In this document: piece by piece, positions 1 to 9,321 of the stretch | Layout: each line of letters opens with the position of its first letter | Numbering within the stretch: position 1 is the first letter of the stretch | NCBI RefSeq assembly: GCF_014931275.1 | Contig: NZ_CP063110.1 | Span: 1 to 64,000, forward strand | Origin: Haemophilus parainfluenzae | Lineage (GTDB): Bacteria; Pseudomonadota; Gammaproteobacteria; Enterobacterales; Pasteurellaceae | Direction: 5' to 3' | Length of the DNA stretch: 64,000 bases | The notes under the pieces: model-generated | Told to the model about the DNA's origin: nothing | What the model saw: the letters and a program-made list of their open reading frames with translations, nothing else | Database searches by the model: none | Position numbers and translations under genes: made by a program

Positions 1-1368
1 GTGAGCCTTTCCACCCTATGGCAAGATTGCTTATCTCAACTACAAGATCAGGTTTCCCCGATGGATCTCAGTACTTGGTTACGCCCACTACAAGCGGATG
101 TAATCTCGCAAGATCAAGTGGTGTTATATGCGTCAAATATGTTTGTGAAAAGCTGGGTAGAAAATCATTACTTGGCTCAAATTCATCAGATTTGCCAAGC
201 CCTTGCTAAAAATCCAAATTTACAAATTATCGTAAAAGAAGGGGTAAAACCAGCTCCAAAAGCTGTTGAACCTTCCTCAACTCAAACAGCTAATCATCAA
301 GAAAGTGCGGTCAGTTTTCAGCAAGAATCTGATGCACCAAGCAAATTTGAATCACATCTAAATCGTAAGCATTTATTTGAAAACTTTGTTGAAGGTAAAT
401 CAAACCAACTCGCCCGTGCTGTAGGTCAAAAACTTGCTCTTGCTCCAGGTGAACCAACGGCAAACCCATTCTTTTTATATGGAGGTACAGGTTTAGGTAA
501 AACCCACTTATTACACGCAATCGGTAATGGTATTTTAGCAAATAAACCGAATGCCCGCGTGCTTTATATCCATGCTAATAATTTTATGCAGCACATGGTA
601 AAAGCAATGCGTGATAATAAAATGGATCAATTCAAAAAATTCTATCGTTCTCTTGATGCATTATTAGTGGATGATATTCAATTCTTCGCAGAGAAAGAAA
701 AAACACAAGAAGAATTTTTCCATATTTTCAATAATTTATTTGAAACTGGCCGTCAAATTATTTTGACCTCTGACCGCTATCCAAAAGAAATTGAGAAAAT
801 TGAAGAACGCCTAAAATCTCGTTTCGGTTGGGGTTTAACCACTGCGATTGAACCACCGGATTTAGAAACTCGTGTTGCAATTTTGCTGAAAAAAGCAGAA
901 GAACATAATATGGAGCTACCAGAAGAAGTGGCATTCTTTATTGCCCAACGCTTACGCACCAATGTTCGTGAATTAGAAGGCGCATTAAACCGTGTGAAAG
1001 CGATGCAAGACTTCAAAGGTGGTCACATTGATATTGATTTTGTTCGTGACACATTAAAAGATATTCTTGCCTTACAAGAACGTTTGGTAACCATTGAAAA
1101 CATTCAGAAAGTCGTGGCAGAATACTATCGAATTAAAGTGGCGGATTTAAAATCGAAAAGCAGAGCAAGATCCGTCACTCGCCCACGCCAAGTTGCGATG
1201 GCATTAGCAAAAGAATTAACCAATAAAAGCTTACCGGAAATTGGTCGTGCCTTTGAACGCGACCATACGACAGTCTTAAATGCCTGCCGTGAAGTGCCAA
1301 AATTCCGTGAAAAAGACAGCAGTATTCAAGAAGATTGGGCGAATTTAATTCGCACATTATCTGCATAA
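1..1368 (+). CDS. dnaA: chromosomal replication initiator DnaA
   Basis: DnaA binds 9-bp boxes at oriC, melts the origin and loads the replicative helicase. The 455-residue product has the N-terminal oligomerisation domain, a variable linker (about residues 80-115), an AAA+ domain with Walker A GGTGLGKT at 161-168 and Walker B LLVDD near 221, and the C-terminal DNA-binding domain with the family signature including DHTTV at 421-425. The start is GTG at the first base of the window, so promoter and ribosome binding site are outside. The linker carries an uptake signal (303-311) encoding SAV. It is followed 10 bases later by dnaN, so the two are probably co-transcribed. Confidence 0.98.
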   Translation: MSLSTLWQDCLSQLQDQVSPMDLSTWLRPLQADVISQDQVVLYASNMFVKSWVENHYLAQIHQICQALAKNPNLQIIVKEGVKPAPKAVEPSSTQTANHQESAVSFQQESDAPSKFESHLNRKHLFENFVEGKSNQLARAVGQKLALAPGEPTANPFFLYGGTGLGKTHLLHAIGNGILANKPNARVLYIHANNFMQHMVKAMRDNKMDQFKKFYRSLDALLVDDIQFFAEKEKTQEEFFHIFNNLFETGRQIILTSDRYPKEIEKIEERLKSRFGWGLTTAIEPPDLETRVAILLKKAEEHNMELPEEVAFFIAQRLRTNVRELEGALNRVKAMQDFKGGHIDIDFVRDTLKDILALQERLVTIENIQKVVAEYYRIKVADLKSKSRARSVTRPRQVAMALAKELTNKSLPEIGRAFERDHTTVLNACREVPKFREKDSSIQEDWANLIRTLSA

Positions 1369-1378
1369 GGAGCCAATG

Positions 1379-2479
1379 ATGCAATTTAGCATTTCAAGAG
1401 AAAATCTATTAAAACCCTTACAGCAAGTTTGTGGCGTATTAAGCAATCGTCCGAATATTCCTGTATTAAATAACGTGTTATTACAAATTGAAGATAACCG
1501 TTTGACTATTACAGGTACAGACCTTGAAGTTGAGCTTTCTAGCTATACTCAACTTTCTTCTTCAACCGCGGATGGCGCGTTCACCATTCCGGCTAAAAAA
1601 TTCTTAGATATTTGCCGTACATTATCAGATGAATTTGAAATTACAGTTACCTTTGAAGAAGATCGCGCCATTGTAGAATCAGGTCGCAGTAAATTTAATC
1701 TCACTACTCTGCCCGCTGAAGAATATCCAAATCTAACGGATTGGCAATCTGAAGTGGATTTTGCGTTACCGCAAAGCACCTTGCGTCGCTTAATTGAAGC
1801 CACCCAATTTTCAATGGCAAACCAGGATGCCCGCTATTTCTTAAACGGCATGAAATTTGAAACGGAAGGTAATTTATTACGTACTGTTGCAACTGATGGC
1901 CACCGTCTTGCCGTTTGTACGATCGAATTAGATCAAGATCTACAAACCCATTCAGTTATTCTCCCTCGCAAAGGTGTATTAGAACTGAATCGCTTATTAG
2001 AAAGCAGTGATGAACTTGCTCGTTTGCAAATCGGCACGAATAATCTTCGTATCCACTTAAACCATATTGTATTTACCTCAAAACTCATTGATGGTCGATT
2101 CCCGGATTACCGTCGTGTATTACCACGTAATGCAACTCGTATCGTAGAAGGAAACTGGGAAACCTTAAAACAAGCCTTTGTACGTGCTTCTATCCTTTCA
2201 AATGAACGTGTACGTAGCGTGCGTTTAAACTTAAGTGAAAACCAACTTAAAATTACCGCATCTAACCCTGAACACGAAGTAGCAGAAGAAATCGTGGATG
2301 TGAATTATCAAGGTGAAGAAATGGAAGTGGGCTTTAATGTGACTTACATTTTAGATGTATTGAACGCCTTAAAATGCCAACAAGTACGTATTCGCCTCAC
2401 TGATGCGTCATCAAGCTGCTTAATTGAAAACAGCGAAGATGCAAGTGCAGAATACGTCATTATGCCAATGCGCCTCTAA
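1379..2479 (+). CDS. dnaN: DNA polymerase III beta sliding clamp
   Basis: This is the ring-shaped processivity clamp of the replicative polymerase, 366 residues, the same length as the E. coli protein and colinear with it from the first residues (QFSISRENLLKPLQQV) to the C-terminal PMRL. Two ATG codons occur in tandem (1376 and 1379); AAGGAG at 1367-1372 is only 3 bases from the first and 6 from the second, so the second is chosen. The gene lies between dnaA and recF with very short gaps, the classic dnaA-dnaN-recF order. Confidence 0.98.
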   Translation: MQFSISRENLLKPLQQVCGVLSNRPNIPVLNNVLLQIEDNRLTITGTDLEVELSSYTQLSSSTADGAFTIPAKKFLDICRTLSDEFEITVTFEEDRAIVESGRSKFNLTTLPAEEYPNLTDWQSEVDFALPQSTLRRLIEATQFSMANQDARYFLNGMKFETEGNLLRTVATDGHRLAVCTIELDQDLQTHSVILPRKGVLELNRLLESSDELARLQIGTNNLRIHLNHIVFTSKLIDGRFPDYRRVLPRNATRIVEGNWETLKQAFVRASILSNERVRSVRLNLSENQLKITASNPEHEVAEEIVDVNYQGEEMEVGFNVTYILDVLNALKCQQVRIRLTDASSSCLIENSEDASAEYVIMPMRL

Positions 2480-2484
2480 GAATA

Positions 2485-3567
2485 ATGGCCATCTCCCGCT
2501 TAATTGTTGAAAAATTTAGAAATTTAAATGCCGTGGATCTTGAATTTGATCACGGCTTTAACTTTTTAGTCGGCAATAACGGCAGCGGAAAAACGAGCTT
2601 ATTAGAAGCCATTTTTTATCTCGGACATGGACGCTCTTTCAAAAGTGCGGTCGCAAATCGCATTATTTCTTACGACGAACCTCATTTCACGCTTTTTGGC
2701 CAAATTCAAGAAAGTCAGCATCAATGGTCTGTTGGCTTACAAAAACTTCGTCAAGGTAATACCATCGCAAAAATAAACGGTGAAGACGGCAATAAAATTG
2801 CCGATCTCGCTCACCTTTTACCTATGCAATTAATTACGCCTGAAGGGCTGACCCTACTAAATGGCGGACCGAGTTTTCGACGCGCATTTTTAGATTGGGG
2901 CTTATTCCACCACCATAACAGTTTTCATTCCTCTTGGGTCGCATTAAACCGTTTACTAAAACAGCGGAATGCTGCACTAAGTCAAAACCAGCCTTATTCT
3001 GCGATTAAAATTTGGGATATTGAATTAGCTAAATTAGCCCACCAAGTGAGTGATTGGCGTGCTGAATATGCAGAAGCCTTACGCCCAGAAATCGAAAAAA
3101 CCTGTCAATTATTTTTACCCGAATTAGAGATTACGGTTAGCTTTCATCAAGGCTGGGAGAAAGAGACAGAATATGGTGAATTACTGGCGCAAAACTTTGA
3201 GCGAGATAAAGCCATTGGCTATACGGTTTCAGGTCCACAAAAAGCGGACTTCCGTTTTAAAGCCAATGGATTACCGGTTGAAGATGTGCTCTCTCGTGGT
3301 CAATTAAAATTATTGATGTGTGCGCTACGTTTAGCGCAAGGTGAACATTTAATGATTCAAAAACAGCGTCATTGTATCTTCCTAATTGATGACTTTGCCT
3401 CAGAGTTGGATCAACATAAACGTGCCTTGCTTGCGGAACGCTTGCAACAAAGTGGATCTCAAGTCTTTGTTACTGCCATCACTCAAGGTCAACTCAAAGA
3501 GATGCAAGTGGGAAAAGGAAAATTGTTCCAAGTGGATACCGGTAAGATCACTGAATTGCAACCATAA
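2485..3567 (+). CDS. recF: RecF recombination mediator ATPase
   Basis: RecF is an SMC-like ATPase that works with RecO and RecR to load RecA at single-stranded gaps. The 360-residue product has Walker A GNNGSGKTS around residues 30-38, the ABC signature region (DVLSRGQLKLL) and Walker B (CIFLIDDFASELD) towards the C-terminus. It starts 5 bases after dnaN, without a clear Shine-Dalgarno sequence, so translational coupling is likely. An uptake signal at 2643-2651 is embedded in frame and encodes KSAV. No gyrB follows, unlike in E. coli; a convergent sugar operon does. Confidence 0.97.
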   Translation: MAISRLIVEKFRNLNAVDLEFDHGFNFLVGNNGSGKTSLLEAIFYLGHGRSFKSAVANRIISYDEPHFTLFGQIQESQHQWSVGLQKLRQGNTIAKINGEDGNKIADLAHLLPMQLITPEGLTLLNGGPSFRRAFLDWGLFHHHNSFHSSWVALNRLLKQRNAALSQNQPYSAIKIWDIELAKLAHQVSDWRAEYAEALRPEIEKTCQLFLPELEITVSFHQGWEKETEYGELLAQNFERDKAIGYTVSGPQKADFRFKANGLPVEDVLSRGQLKLLMCALRLAQGEHLMIQKQRHCIFLIDDFASELDQHKRALLAERLQQSGSQVFVTAITQGQLKEMQVGKGKLFQVDTGKITELQP

Positions 3568-3600
3568 AAAATAATCCGATCTGTTTAAAGATCGGATTAC
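3566..3600 (-). terminator. hairpin terminator for the nan-nag operon
   Basis: An 11-bp perfect stem (TAATCCGATCT with its complement, 3572-3582 and 3589-3599) has a 6-base loop. Read on the minus strand it is followed by a run of six T, so it should terminate the nagA transcript. On the plus strand it sits directly after recF but the T run there is weak. Confidence 0.75.
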
Positions 3601-3630
3601 GTTTAAAACAATGCTATTTTTGACCGCACT

Positions 3631-4776
3631 TTAGTTTGGTTTCCATTCGCCGTTTAATACGGTACCAATCACATCATAATCTTTTGTGAATACGGCCAAG
3701 TTAGCCACCTTACCCGCTTCAACTGAGCCTAAACGATCATCTACACCAATCGCTCTTGCAGGGTAAAGGTTACTCATGCGAATCGCCTCTGCTAATGGAA
3801 TTTCTACATACTCTACAGCATTCTTAATAGACTCCATCATGGTAATTGATGCACCCGCAATCGTACCATTTGCATCGTAGCAACGACCTTCTTTTACATA
3901 AATTGGTTTTCCTACAAAAGTGAAAGTTTCCAATTCAGGTGGTGCACCTGCAGCTGCAAGAGAATCAGTTACAATGCAAAGTTTGTCACCTTTCGCTTTT
4001 TTATCTAAGCGAACATTACCAAAATTCACATGCACACCATCTACAATAATTCCCGTGTAAACATCGGAATCTAACACTGCACCAACTACACCCATTGCGC
4101 GTCCTGAACTGATCGGCGACATAGCATTGTGTAAGTGAGTAGCAAACGTTGCACCTTTATGAAAGGCAGCTTTCGCTACTTCATAAGTCGCATTAGAGTG
4201 CCCAATAGACACAATAATGCCTGCTTTCACAAAATCAGGAATATATTGCACCGTTGGGTTTTCAGCAGCAATGGTCAGTTTGGTGATGACATCCGCATTA
4301 TCACATAAGAAATCTTTCATCTCTGGCGTCGCTTCACGGATATATTCCGGGCGATGTACGCCTTTTTTCTCTAAGCTCAAATAAGGGCCTTCGATGTGTA
4401 AACCAAGCGCTTGATTTTTATGCTTGTTCAAATACTCTCGCATGATACTTACTGCGCGTTTGATATCTTCATCCGGTGCGGTAATAAACGTTGGTAAGAA
4501 ACTAGTACAGCCTGATTTCAAATTAGTCGCTTGCATAATTTCTAATGTTTCTACGCTTGTTTGATCGTTAAACATCACGCCACCACAGCCATTTAGTTGC
4601 AGATCAATAAAGCCCGCTGTGAGATTATGACCTTTTAAATCAATGGTTTTAATCCCACTTTCTAATTCGCTTTGTGGAATAACGGATTGAATATATTCCC
4701 CTTCAATAACCACTGCATAATCTCTTAACACTTCATTTTTGGTGTAGATTACGCTGTTAATTAATGCATACTTCAT
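3631..4776 (-). CDS. nagA: N-acetylglucosamine-6-phosphate deacetylase
   Basis: Cytoplasmic metal-dependent amidohydrolase converting GlcNAc-6-P to glucosamine-6-P and acetate. Metal and catalytic motifs are visible: HIEGP (Glu near 129), GHSNAT (His near 193), HLHNAM (His near 214) and VTDSLAAAG (catalytic Asp near 271). Two tandem ATGs exist; AGGAAGG at 4781-4787 is 4 bases from the second (4776), giving 381 residues. It is the last gene of the nanE-nanK-siaR-nanA-nagB-nagA run. The stop codon region carries an uptake signal (3623-3631). Confidence 0.96.
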   Translation of the reverse strand: MKYALINSVIYTKNEVLRDYAVVIEGEYIQSVIPQSELESGIKTIDLKGHNLTAGFIDLQLNGCGGVMFNDQTSVETLEIMQATNLKSGCTSFLPTFITAPDEDIKRAVSIMREYLNKHKNQALGLHIEGPYLSLEKKGVHRPEYIREATPEMKDFLCDNADVITKLTIAAENPTVQYIPDFVKAGIIVSIGHSNATYEVAKAAFHKGATFATHLHNAMSPISSGRAMGVVGAVLDSDVYTGIIVDGVHVNFGNVRLDKKAKGDKLCIVTDSLAAAGAPPELETFTFVGKPIYVKEGRCYDANGTIAGASITMMESIKNAVEYVEIPLAEAIRMSNLYPARAIGVDDRLGSVEAGKVANLAVFTKDYDVIGTVLNGEWKPN

Positions 4777-4812
4777 CATACCTTCCTAAAATCAAATTAA
4801 AATTAACCGCAC

Positions 4813-5616
4813 TTATAACACACTATGAATCGCACGACCTTCCAATTCAGTAAAATATTTCACTGTTTTCACTTTTAATTCTTGCAGAGCAGGCTCATCA
4901 CATACTAAAACAAAATGGCGATGGAGCTGTAAGGCACTTACCGTCCAAAGGTGATTAATACTGCCTTCTACCGCAGCTTGCACGGCTAAGGCTTTATTAT
5001 GGCCTGTTGCTAAAATCATCACTTCTTCTGCATCAAGTAATGTACCCACGCCGATTGTTAAAGCATATTTTGGTACTTGATTTACATCGTTATTAAAGAA
5101 ACGAGAATTCGCAATAATGGTATCTGGTGTTAAGGTTTTAATACGGGTGCGCGAACTTAAAGAAGAAGCAGGTTCGTTAAAGGCAATATGACCATCTACG
5201 CCTACGCCGCCCATAAATAAATGAATTTTACCGTAAGATTTAATTTTTTCTTCATAACGACGACATTCTTCATCATGGTCATCGGTGTTACCATTCAAAA
5301 TATTGATATTTTGCGGTTGAATATCAATATGGTTGAAGAAATTATTATGCATAAAACTGTGATAGCTTTCTGGATGTTCTTTTGGCAAACCCACATATTC
5401 ATCCATATTAAAGGTCACCACATGTTTAAAACTCACTTCTCCGGCTTGATTTAATTTAATCAATTCTTGATAGGTCTTAAGTGGTGTACTGCCTGTTGGT
5501 AAACCTAATACAAAAGGACGTTCTGCTGTAGGTTTAAAATGATTAATTCGATCAGCAATATGACGCGCCGCCCAACGGCTGACTTGTTGTTCATTGTTCA
5601 GAGGAATGAGACGCAT
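4813..5616 (-). CDS. nagB: glucosamine-6-phosphate deaminase
   Basis: Converts glucosamine-6-P to fructose-6-P and ammonia, the last step feeding amino sugars into glycolysis. Residues aligned with the E. coli active site are present: Asp72 (NMDEYVG), Asp141, His143 and Glu148 ([10 protein letters not shown]). The start was set at 5616 (MRLIPLN) because AGGAAGG lies 5 bases upstream and this matches the E. coli N-terminus; an 8-residue upstream extension is unlikely. The product is 267 residues. It lies 36 bases before nagA and 90 bases after nanA, across a hairpin. Confidence 0.97.
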   Translation of the reverse strand: MRLIPLNNEQQVSRWAARHIADRINHFKPTAERPFVLGLPTGSTPLKTYQELIKLNQAGEVSFKHVVTFNMDEYVGLPKEHPESYHSFMHNNFFNHIDIQPQNINILNGNTDDHDEECRRYEEKIKSYGKIHLFMGGVGVDGHIAFNEPASSLSSRTRIKTLTPDTIIANSRFFNNDVNQVPKYALTIGVGTLLDAEEVMILATGHNKALAVQAAVEGSINHLWTVSALQLHRHFVLVCDEPALQELKVKTVKYFTELEGRAIHSVL

Positions 5617-5647
5617 AATAACCTTCCTTATCAGTACCACACTGACA

Positions 5648-5680
5648 TTCTTTCCATCCCGCTATAGAGGGAGGAAAGAA
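5648..5680 (-). other. intercistronic hairpin between nanA and nagB
   Basis: Arms TTCTTTCC and GGAAAGAA (8 bp) continue, after one unpaired base, into TCCC/GGGA (4 bp) with an 8-base loop. No T run follows on the minus strand, so it is more likely an mRNA processing or stability element than a terminator. An uptake signal (5683-5691) lies next to it on the nanA side. Confidence 0.45.
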
Positions 5681-5706
5681 GCAAGTGCGGTCACTTTTCC
5701 ATTAAT

Positions 5707-6585
5707 TTATAAATATTTTGCTTTTAACTCTTTCGCTTTCGCTAATTGCTCTGGTGTTGCTTTCGCTGTCATTGGCTCACGGCAATAACCTGCATCCACA
5801 CCATCTAGTTTCAACAACTCTTTGATAGTGAGATATAAGCCATTCGCTAAAATGCCTTCGATAAGGTCATTGGTCACGTGTTGAACTTGAAGCGCATCAG
5901 CCAATTTACCTTGTTTGGTTAATTCAAAGATTTGTCTTGCACGCACACCGTTTACGTTGAATGTACTACCGATCGCACCATCTACACCAAGAGAGACTGC
6001 CGGCACCATCATTTCATCAAAACCAGCCCAAATGAGGTGATTTGGATAAGCTTTTTTCAAGCGTTCTAATAGATAGAAATCCCCTGCGGTAAATTTCACA
6101 CCTAGCACTTTCGGGTTTTTATAAAGTTCGCCGAATTGCTCAATTCCCATATTCACGCCTGTTAAGAACGGAATTGAGTACACAATCATGTTATTGCCTG
6201 TTTCAGCAATGATCGTATCATAGTAATGTTTGATTTCAGGGAAGCTAAATTTATAGTAGAACGGGGTTACTGCAGAAAGACTGTCATAGCCTAATTCCGT
6301 TGCATATTTACCTAATTCCACTGCTTCATGTAAGTTCACACTACCCACTTGTGCGATTAGCGCGACTTGGTCTTTTGCTTCATCTTTCGCGATACGGAAA
6401 ATTTGTTTTTTCTCTTCCGTAGAAAGCATGAAGTTTTCACCTGTTGAACCGCCTACATATAAACCATCAATTTTCATCTTATCAATGTTATAGCGAATAA
6501 TTTCACGCAAGCCTTTTTCATTGATAGAGCCATCTTCATTGAATGATACTAATAACGCACTAAAAATACCTTTTAAGTTACGCAT
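5707..6585 (-). CDS. nanA: N-acetylneuraminate lyase
   Basis: Class I aldolase that cleaves sialic acid to N-acetylmannosamine and pyruvate. The 292-residue product carries the pyruvate-binding GGSTGE (45-50), catalytic Tyr136 (VYSIPF) and the Schiff-base Lys164 (GVKFTAGD). It follows siaR by 9 bases in the catabolic operon. The length and motifs fit the Haemophilus enzyme closely, and nothing looks degraded. Confidence 0.97.
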   Translation of the reverse strand: MRNLKGIFSALLVSFNEDGSINEKGLREIIRYNIDKMKIDGLYVGGSTGENFMLSTEEKKQIFRIAKDEAKDQVALIAQVGSVNLHEAVELGKYATELGYDSLSAVTPFYYKFSFPEIKHYYDTIIAETGNNMIVYSIPFLTGVNMGIEQFGELYKNPKVLGVKFTAGDFYLLERLKKAYPNHLIWAGFDEMMVPAVSLGVDGAIGSTFNVNGVRARQIFELTKQGKLADALQVQHVTNDLIEGILANGLYLTIKELLKLDGVDAGYCREPMTAKATPEQLAKAKELKAKYL

Positions 6586-6594
6586 TTTTCTCTC

Positions 6595-7461
6595 CTATTT
6601 GATACGTTGTTCTAAAATGACATTTAATGTTTTTTGCTTTATTTTGACCGCACTTTCCTGTGATGCCTGTACTAATAAAGCGTAAATCAAATCTAATACG
6701 AATAATTGAGCGATCTTCGTGCCGATAGAGTCGCCTTGCAACTTGCCTTGCTTATTCCCATTCACTAAAACAAGATCGGCATATTCTGTGATGGGTGAAC
6801 GCAGACTGTGCGTAATCGCAATGGTTTTGGCACCGTTTTCTTTGGCAATTTTCATGGTATGAGTCGTTTCTTGAGAATAACCGGAATGACTCAAACCAAT
6901 TGCCACATCTTTTTTTGTCAATAACGATGCCTGCATATACATAAAATGGTTGTTACCTGTCGCATCCACTTGCACACCGATACGCATCAGTTTATTTTTG
7001 GCATCTTCCGCGGTAATACCGGATGTACCCACACCAAATAAGAAAACACGATTCGCTTGTTGAATGGCTTTTACTGCTTCTTCCAACTGCTCAAAATCTA
7101 ATAAATTAATGGTTTCATCCATCACGTTATTGATGGCAGATTTCAGCTTATGCGCAATATTCAATGAGTTGTCAGAATCGGTAATATCTGAATCTAATAC
7201 GGTGTTATCTTTGCCATCTTTTGTGGCAAGCTCGATGGATAATTCCAATTTAAAATCACTGAAACCTTTAAAGCCGAGAGTACGGCAAAAACGTACAAAG
7301 GTCGCCTCCCCCACTTCTAAATGAGCGGCAATTTCAGCTAAAGGCGCTTGCACCGCAAGATCGGGATTCAACAAAATCGCATCCGCAATTTTTTTCTCTG
7401 TTTTCGTTAAACTACGATATAACGAGCTGATGGTATTTAAAATATTGCCATTCTTAGCCAT
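6595..7461 (-). CDS. siaR: RpiR-family sialic acid regulator SiaR
   Basis: An N-terminal RpiR helix-turn-helix domain (about 1-77, including EVGEATFVRFCRTLG) is followed by a SIS sugar-phosphate domain (about 125-260, with FLFGVGTSGITAEDA). In H. influenzae the gene in this operon position, SiaR/NanR, represses the nan and transporter genes and responds to glucosamine-6-P together with CRP; that role is inferred here from family and context. The start overlaps the nanK stop by 8 bases, implying coupling. An uptake signal near the C-terminus encodes ESAVK. Confidence 0.9.
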   Translation of the reverse strand: MAKNGNILNTISSLYRSLTKTEKKIADAILLNPDLAVQAPLAEIAAHLEVGEATFVRFCRTLGFKGFSDFKLELSIELATKDGKDNTVLDSDITDSDNSLNIAHKLKSAINNVMDETINLLDFEQLEEAVKAIQQANRVFLFGVGTSGITAEDAKNKLMRIGVQVDATGNNHFMYMQASLLTKKDVAIGLSHSGYSQETTHTMKIAKENGAKTIAITHSLRSPITEYADLVLVNGNKQGKLQGDSIGTKIAQLFVLDLIYALLVQASQESAVKIKQKTLNVILEQRIK

Positions 7462-8392
7462 AAACCACTCCCGTATTTTTTGCTTGTAATAAGCAATCTT
7501 TTACCCAGTAAGCCGCGCCAATCAAGCCTGCATCTTGTCCAAATTGAGCACTTTCTAATTCGCAATGATAAACAGCGGGAAGTTCACTTAATAAAGATTG
7601 AACTAGCGGTAAATAACCTTCTGCCAACCCTACGCTACCGCCAACCACGACTTTTTGCATATCTAATCCAATCTTCAAATCCGCAATTAAATTTGCAATG
7701 GCTTGGGCTGAACGAGTCACAAGTGCGGTCGCTTTTTCATCATTTTGACGGAAACGCACAAAAACTTCTTTCGGATCACAAGGATCATCCCATTGAGAAG
7801 AAACCGCTTCAATGGCTCGACCTGATGCAATGGCTTCAACACAACCACGGCGACCACAGCCGCAAATTGGACCATTAGGATCAGATAAAGTATGGCCAAT
7901 ATGCCCAGCAATGCCGTTTGGCTCAGTAAGTAAACGATGATTTAAAATTAAACCGCCCCCTACGCCGGTTGAAACCGTAATAAAGGTAAAATTTTGAACA
8001 TCATTAGGATTTTGTAATTGATACTCGGCATAGGCGGCAGCTTGCACATCATTAAGTAAACCAATCGGTTTATCAGTATGCTGTGCAATGCTATCTTTTA
8101 ATGGGAATTGGGCTAATCCACCCAGGTTTTTAGGATTAAGTGCGGTCAGAATGCCTTGATTAATAATGCCCGTTGAAGCAACGGCAACATAATCAAACTG
8201 CCCTTCATATTCTTTTAACAACTGCGCAAGGGTTTGATGCATCGCTTGCGCGGCATCATCTTGTGGCGTAGAAATCTGTTTTCGCTGTTGAATTTCACCA
8301 TTTTTCACTATAGCAGAAGCGATTTTCGTGCCACCAATATCTAATGCCAAACAACGCTGTAATGTCTGACCACTATCCACTGTTAATGACAT
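7454..8392 (-). CDS. nanK: N-acetylmannosamine kinase (ROK family)
   Basis: Phosphorylates ManNAc to ManNAc-6-P. ROK hallmarks are present: the N-terminal phosphate loop LALDIGGTKIA and the zinc motif CGCGRRGCVE following GHIGH. I placed the start at 8392 (MSLTVDSGQ): AGGAA lies 6 bases upstream, whereas a 32-residue upstream extension would overlap nanE and looks unlike the family. The product is 312 residues, slightly longer than E. coli NanK because of a short N-terminal extension. The gene starts 11 bases after nanE. Confidence 0.93.
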   Translation of the reverse strand: MSLTVDSGQTLQRCLALDIGGTKIASAIVKNGEIQQRKQISTPQDDAAQAMHQTLAQLLKEYEGQFDYVAVASTGIINQGILTALNPKNLGGLAQFPLKDSIAQHTDKPIGLLNDVQAAAYAEYQLQNPNDVQNFTFITVSTGVGGGLILNHRLLTEPNGIAGHIGHTLSDPNGPICGCGRRGCVEAIASGRAIEAVSSQWDDPCDPKEVFVRFRQNDEKATALVTRSAQAIANLIADLKIGLDMQKVVVGGSVGLAEGYLPLVQSLLSELPAVYHCELESAQFGQDAGLIGAAYWVKDCLLQAKNTGVVYG

Positions 8393-8403
8393 ATCCTCTT
8401 CCT

Positions 8404-9093
8404 TTATTTTTTCGCTGAATGAATGGCTTCTGTAAACCAACTTACGATATGCTCTAAGCGAGTTAATGCAGAACCTACTGTCACACAATAAGCACCAATT
8501 TCAATTGCCGTTTTCGCCAACTCAGGGGTGTTATAACGTCCTTCCGCCATGACACGGCAACCTGCTGCTTTCAAATCTTTAACCAATTGATAATCAGGCT
8601 CCTCTGGCACAGTACCACCTGTGTAGCCAGACATCGTACTGCCCACAATATCAAAACCGAGTTTTTGACAGTACAAGCCTTCTTCTAAATTCGAACAATC
8701 CGCCATGGCTAAACAGCCTAATTCGTGGATTTTTTTGACCGCACTTTCAATATCTACTGGTCTAGGGCGATTTGTCCCATCCACGGCAATAATGTCTGCA
8801 CCGGCTTTCGCTAAATCTTCAATATCATGCAAAAATGGGGTAATTCGCACTGGGCTATCAGGTAAATCTCGTTTCACAATACCAATAATCGGTACATTCA
8901 CAGTAGGGCGTGTTGCTTTAAGATTTTCTATGCCCTCGATACGCAATCCTGCGGCACCACCAACAACAGAAGCCTGTGCCATGGCTGCCACGATTTCTGG
9001 TTTATCCATCGGGCCGTCATCAACAGGCTGACAAGAAGCAATAAGACCAAATTTGATTTTATCTAATACTTCATTATGTGATAATTTCGACAT
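8404..9093 (-). CDS. nanE: N-acetylmannosamine-6-phosphate 2-epimerase
   Basis: TIM-barrel enzyme converting ManNAc-6-P to GlcNAc-6-P, the substrate of NagA. Family motifs: [11 protein letters not shown] near the N-terminus, DGTNRPRP and [10 protein letters not shown] in the middle, AEGRYNTPE towards the end. The start at 9093 is supported by AGGAG 5 bases upstream and gives 229 residues. This is the first gene of the operon, directly downstream of the divergent promoter region shared with the PTS gene. Confidence 0.95.
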   Translation of the reverse strand: MSKLSHNEVLDKIKFGLIASCQPVDDGPMDKPEIVAAMAQASVVGGAAGLRIEGIENLKATRPTVNVPIIGIVKRDLPDSPVRITPFLHDIEDLAKAGADIIAVDGTNRPRPVDIESAVKKIHELGCLAMADCSNLEEGLYCQKLGFDIVGSTMSGYTGGTVPEEPDYQLVKDLKAAGCRVMAEGRYNTPELAKTAIEIGAYCVTVGSALTRLEHIVSWFTEAIHSAKK

Positions 9094-9146
9094 ATAAACT
9101 CCTACATTAGACAGTAACACTTGGTTTCCTTTTTGGCTTTTTGTCC

Positions 9147-9175
9147 ATTATAGTAAAACGCAGTAAAACTTGCAC
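9147..9175 (-). promoter_or_regulatory. candidate nanE promoter
   Basis: The minus strand shows a perfect -10 TATAAT at 9152-9147. Seventeen bases further upstream the -35 region (GTGCAA) is poor, which fits a promoter that depends on an activator such as CRP. Confidence 0.5.
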
Positions 9176-9212
9176 CATAAAAAAATATTTTTTGAAGTAC
9201 AATTTCAAAAAT

Positions 9213-9228
9213 TGTGATCGGCTTCTCA
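9213..9228. promoter_or_regulatory. CRP-like binding site in the nanE/nagE divergent region
   Basis: TGTGA-N6-TCTCA matches the CRP consensus TGTGA-N6-TCACA at 8 of 10 defined positions. It lies between the two divergent start codons, about 75-80 bases from the likely nanE transcription start and about 70 from a likely nagE start. Both operons are of the catabolite-controlled type. Confidence 0.5.
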
Positions 9229-9282
9229 ATTTTGAGATAAAGTTACCACATTTGTACAAAATATTTTTTTTTACTTTAGAAT

Positions 9283-9299
9283 ATGAAGTAATACTTCAT
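9283..9299. promoter_or_regulatory. 17-bp perfect palindrome, candidate operator
   Basis: ATGAAGTAATACTTCAT is a perfect inverted repeat around A9291. It directly follows a possible -10 (TAGAAT, 9277-9282) for the plus-strand PTS gene, so a bound repressor would block initiation. A related imperfect copy, TGAAGTACAATTTCA, lies at 9193-9207 on the nanE side, with centres 91 bases apart. The binding protein is unknown; SiaR is one candidate. Confidence 0.55.
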
Positions 9300-9321
9300 T
9301 ACTATAAATAGGAGAAAAAAA

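Noticed and set aside
1..20. Replication origin next to dnaA
   Set aside because: The window begins exactly at the start codon, so upstream sequence is absent; I saw no DnaA-box cluster in the dnaA-recF region itself.
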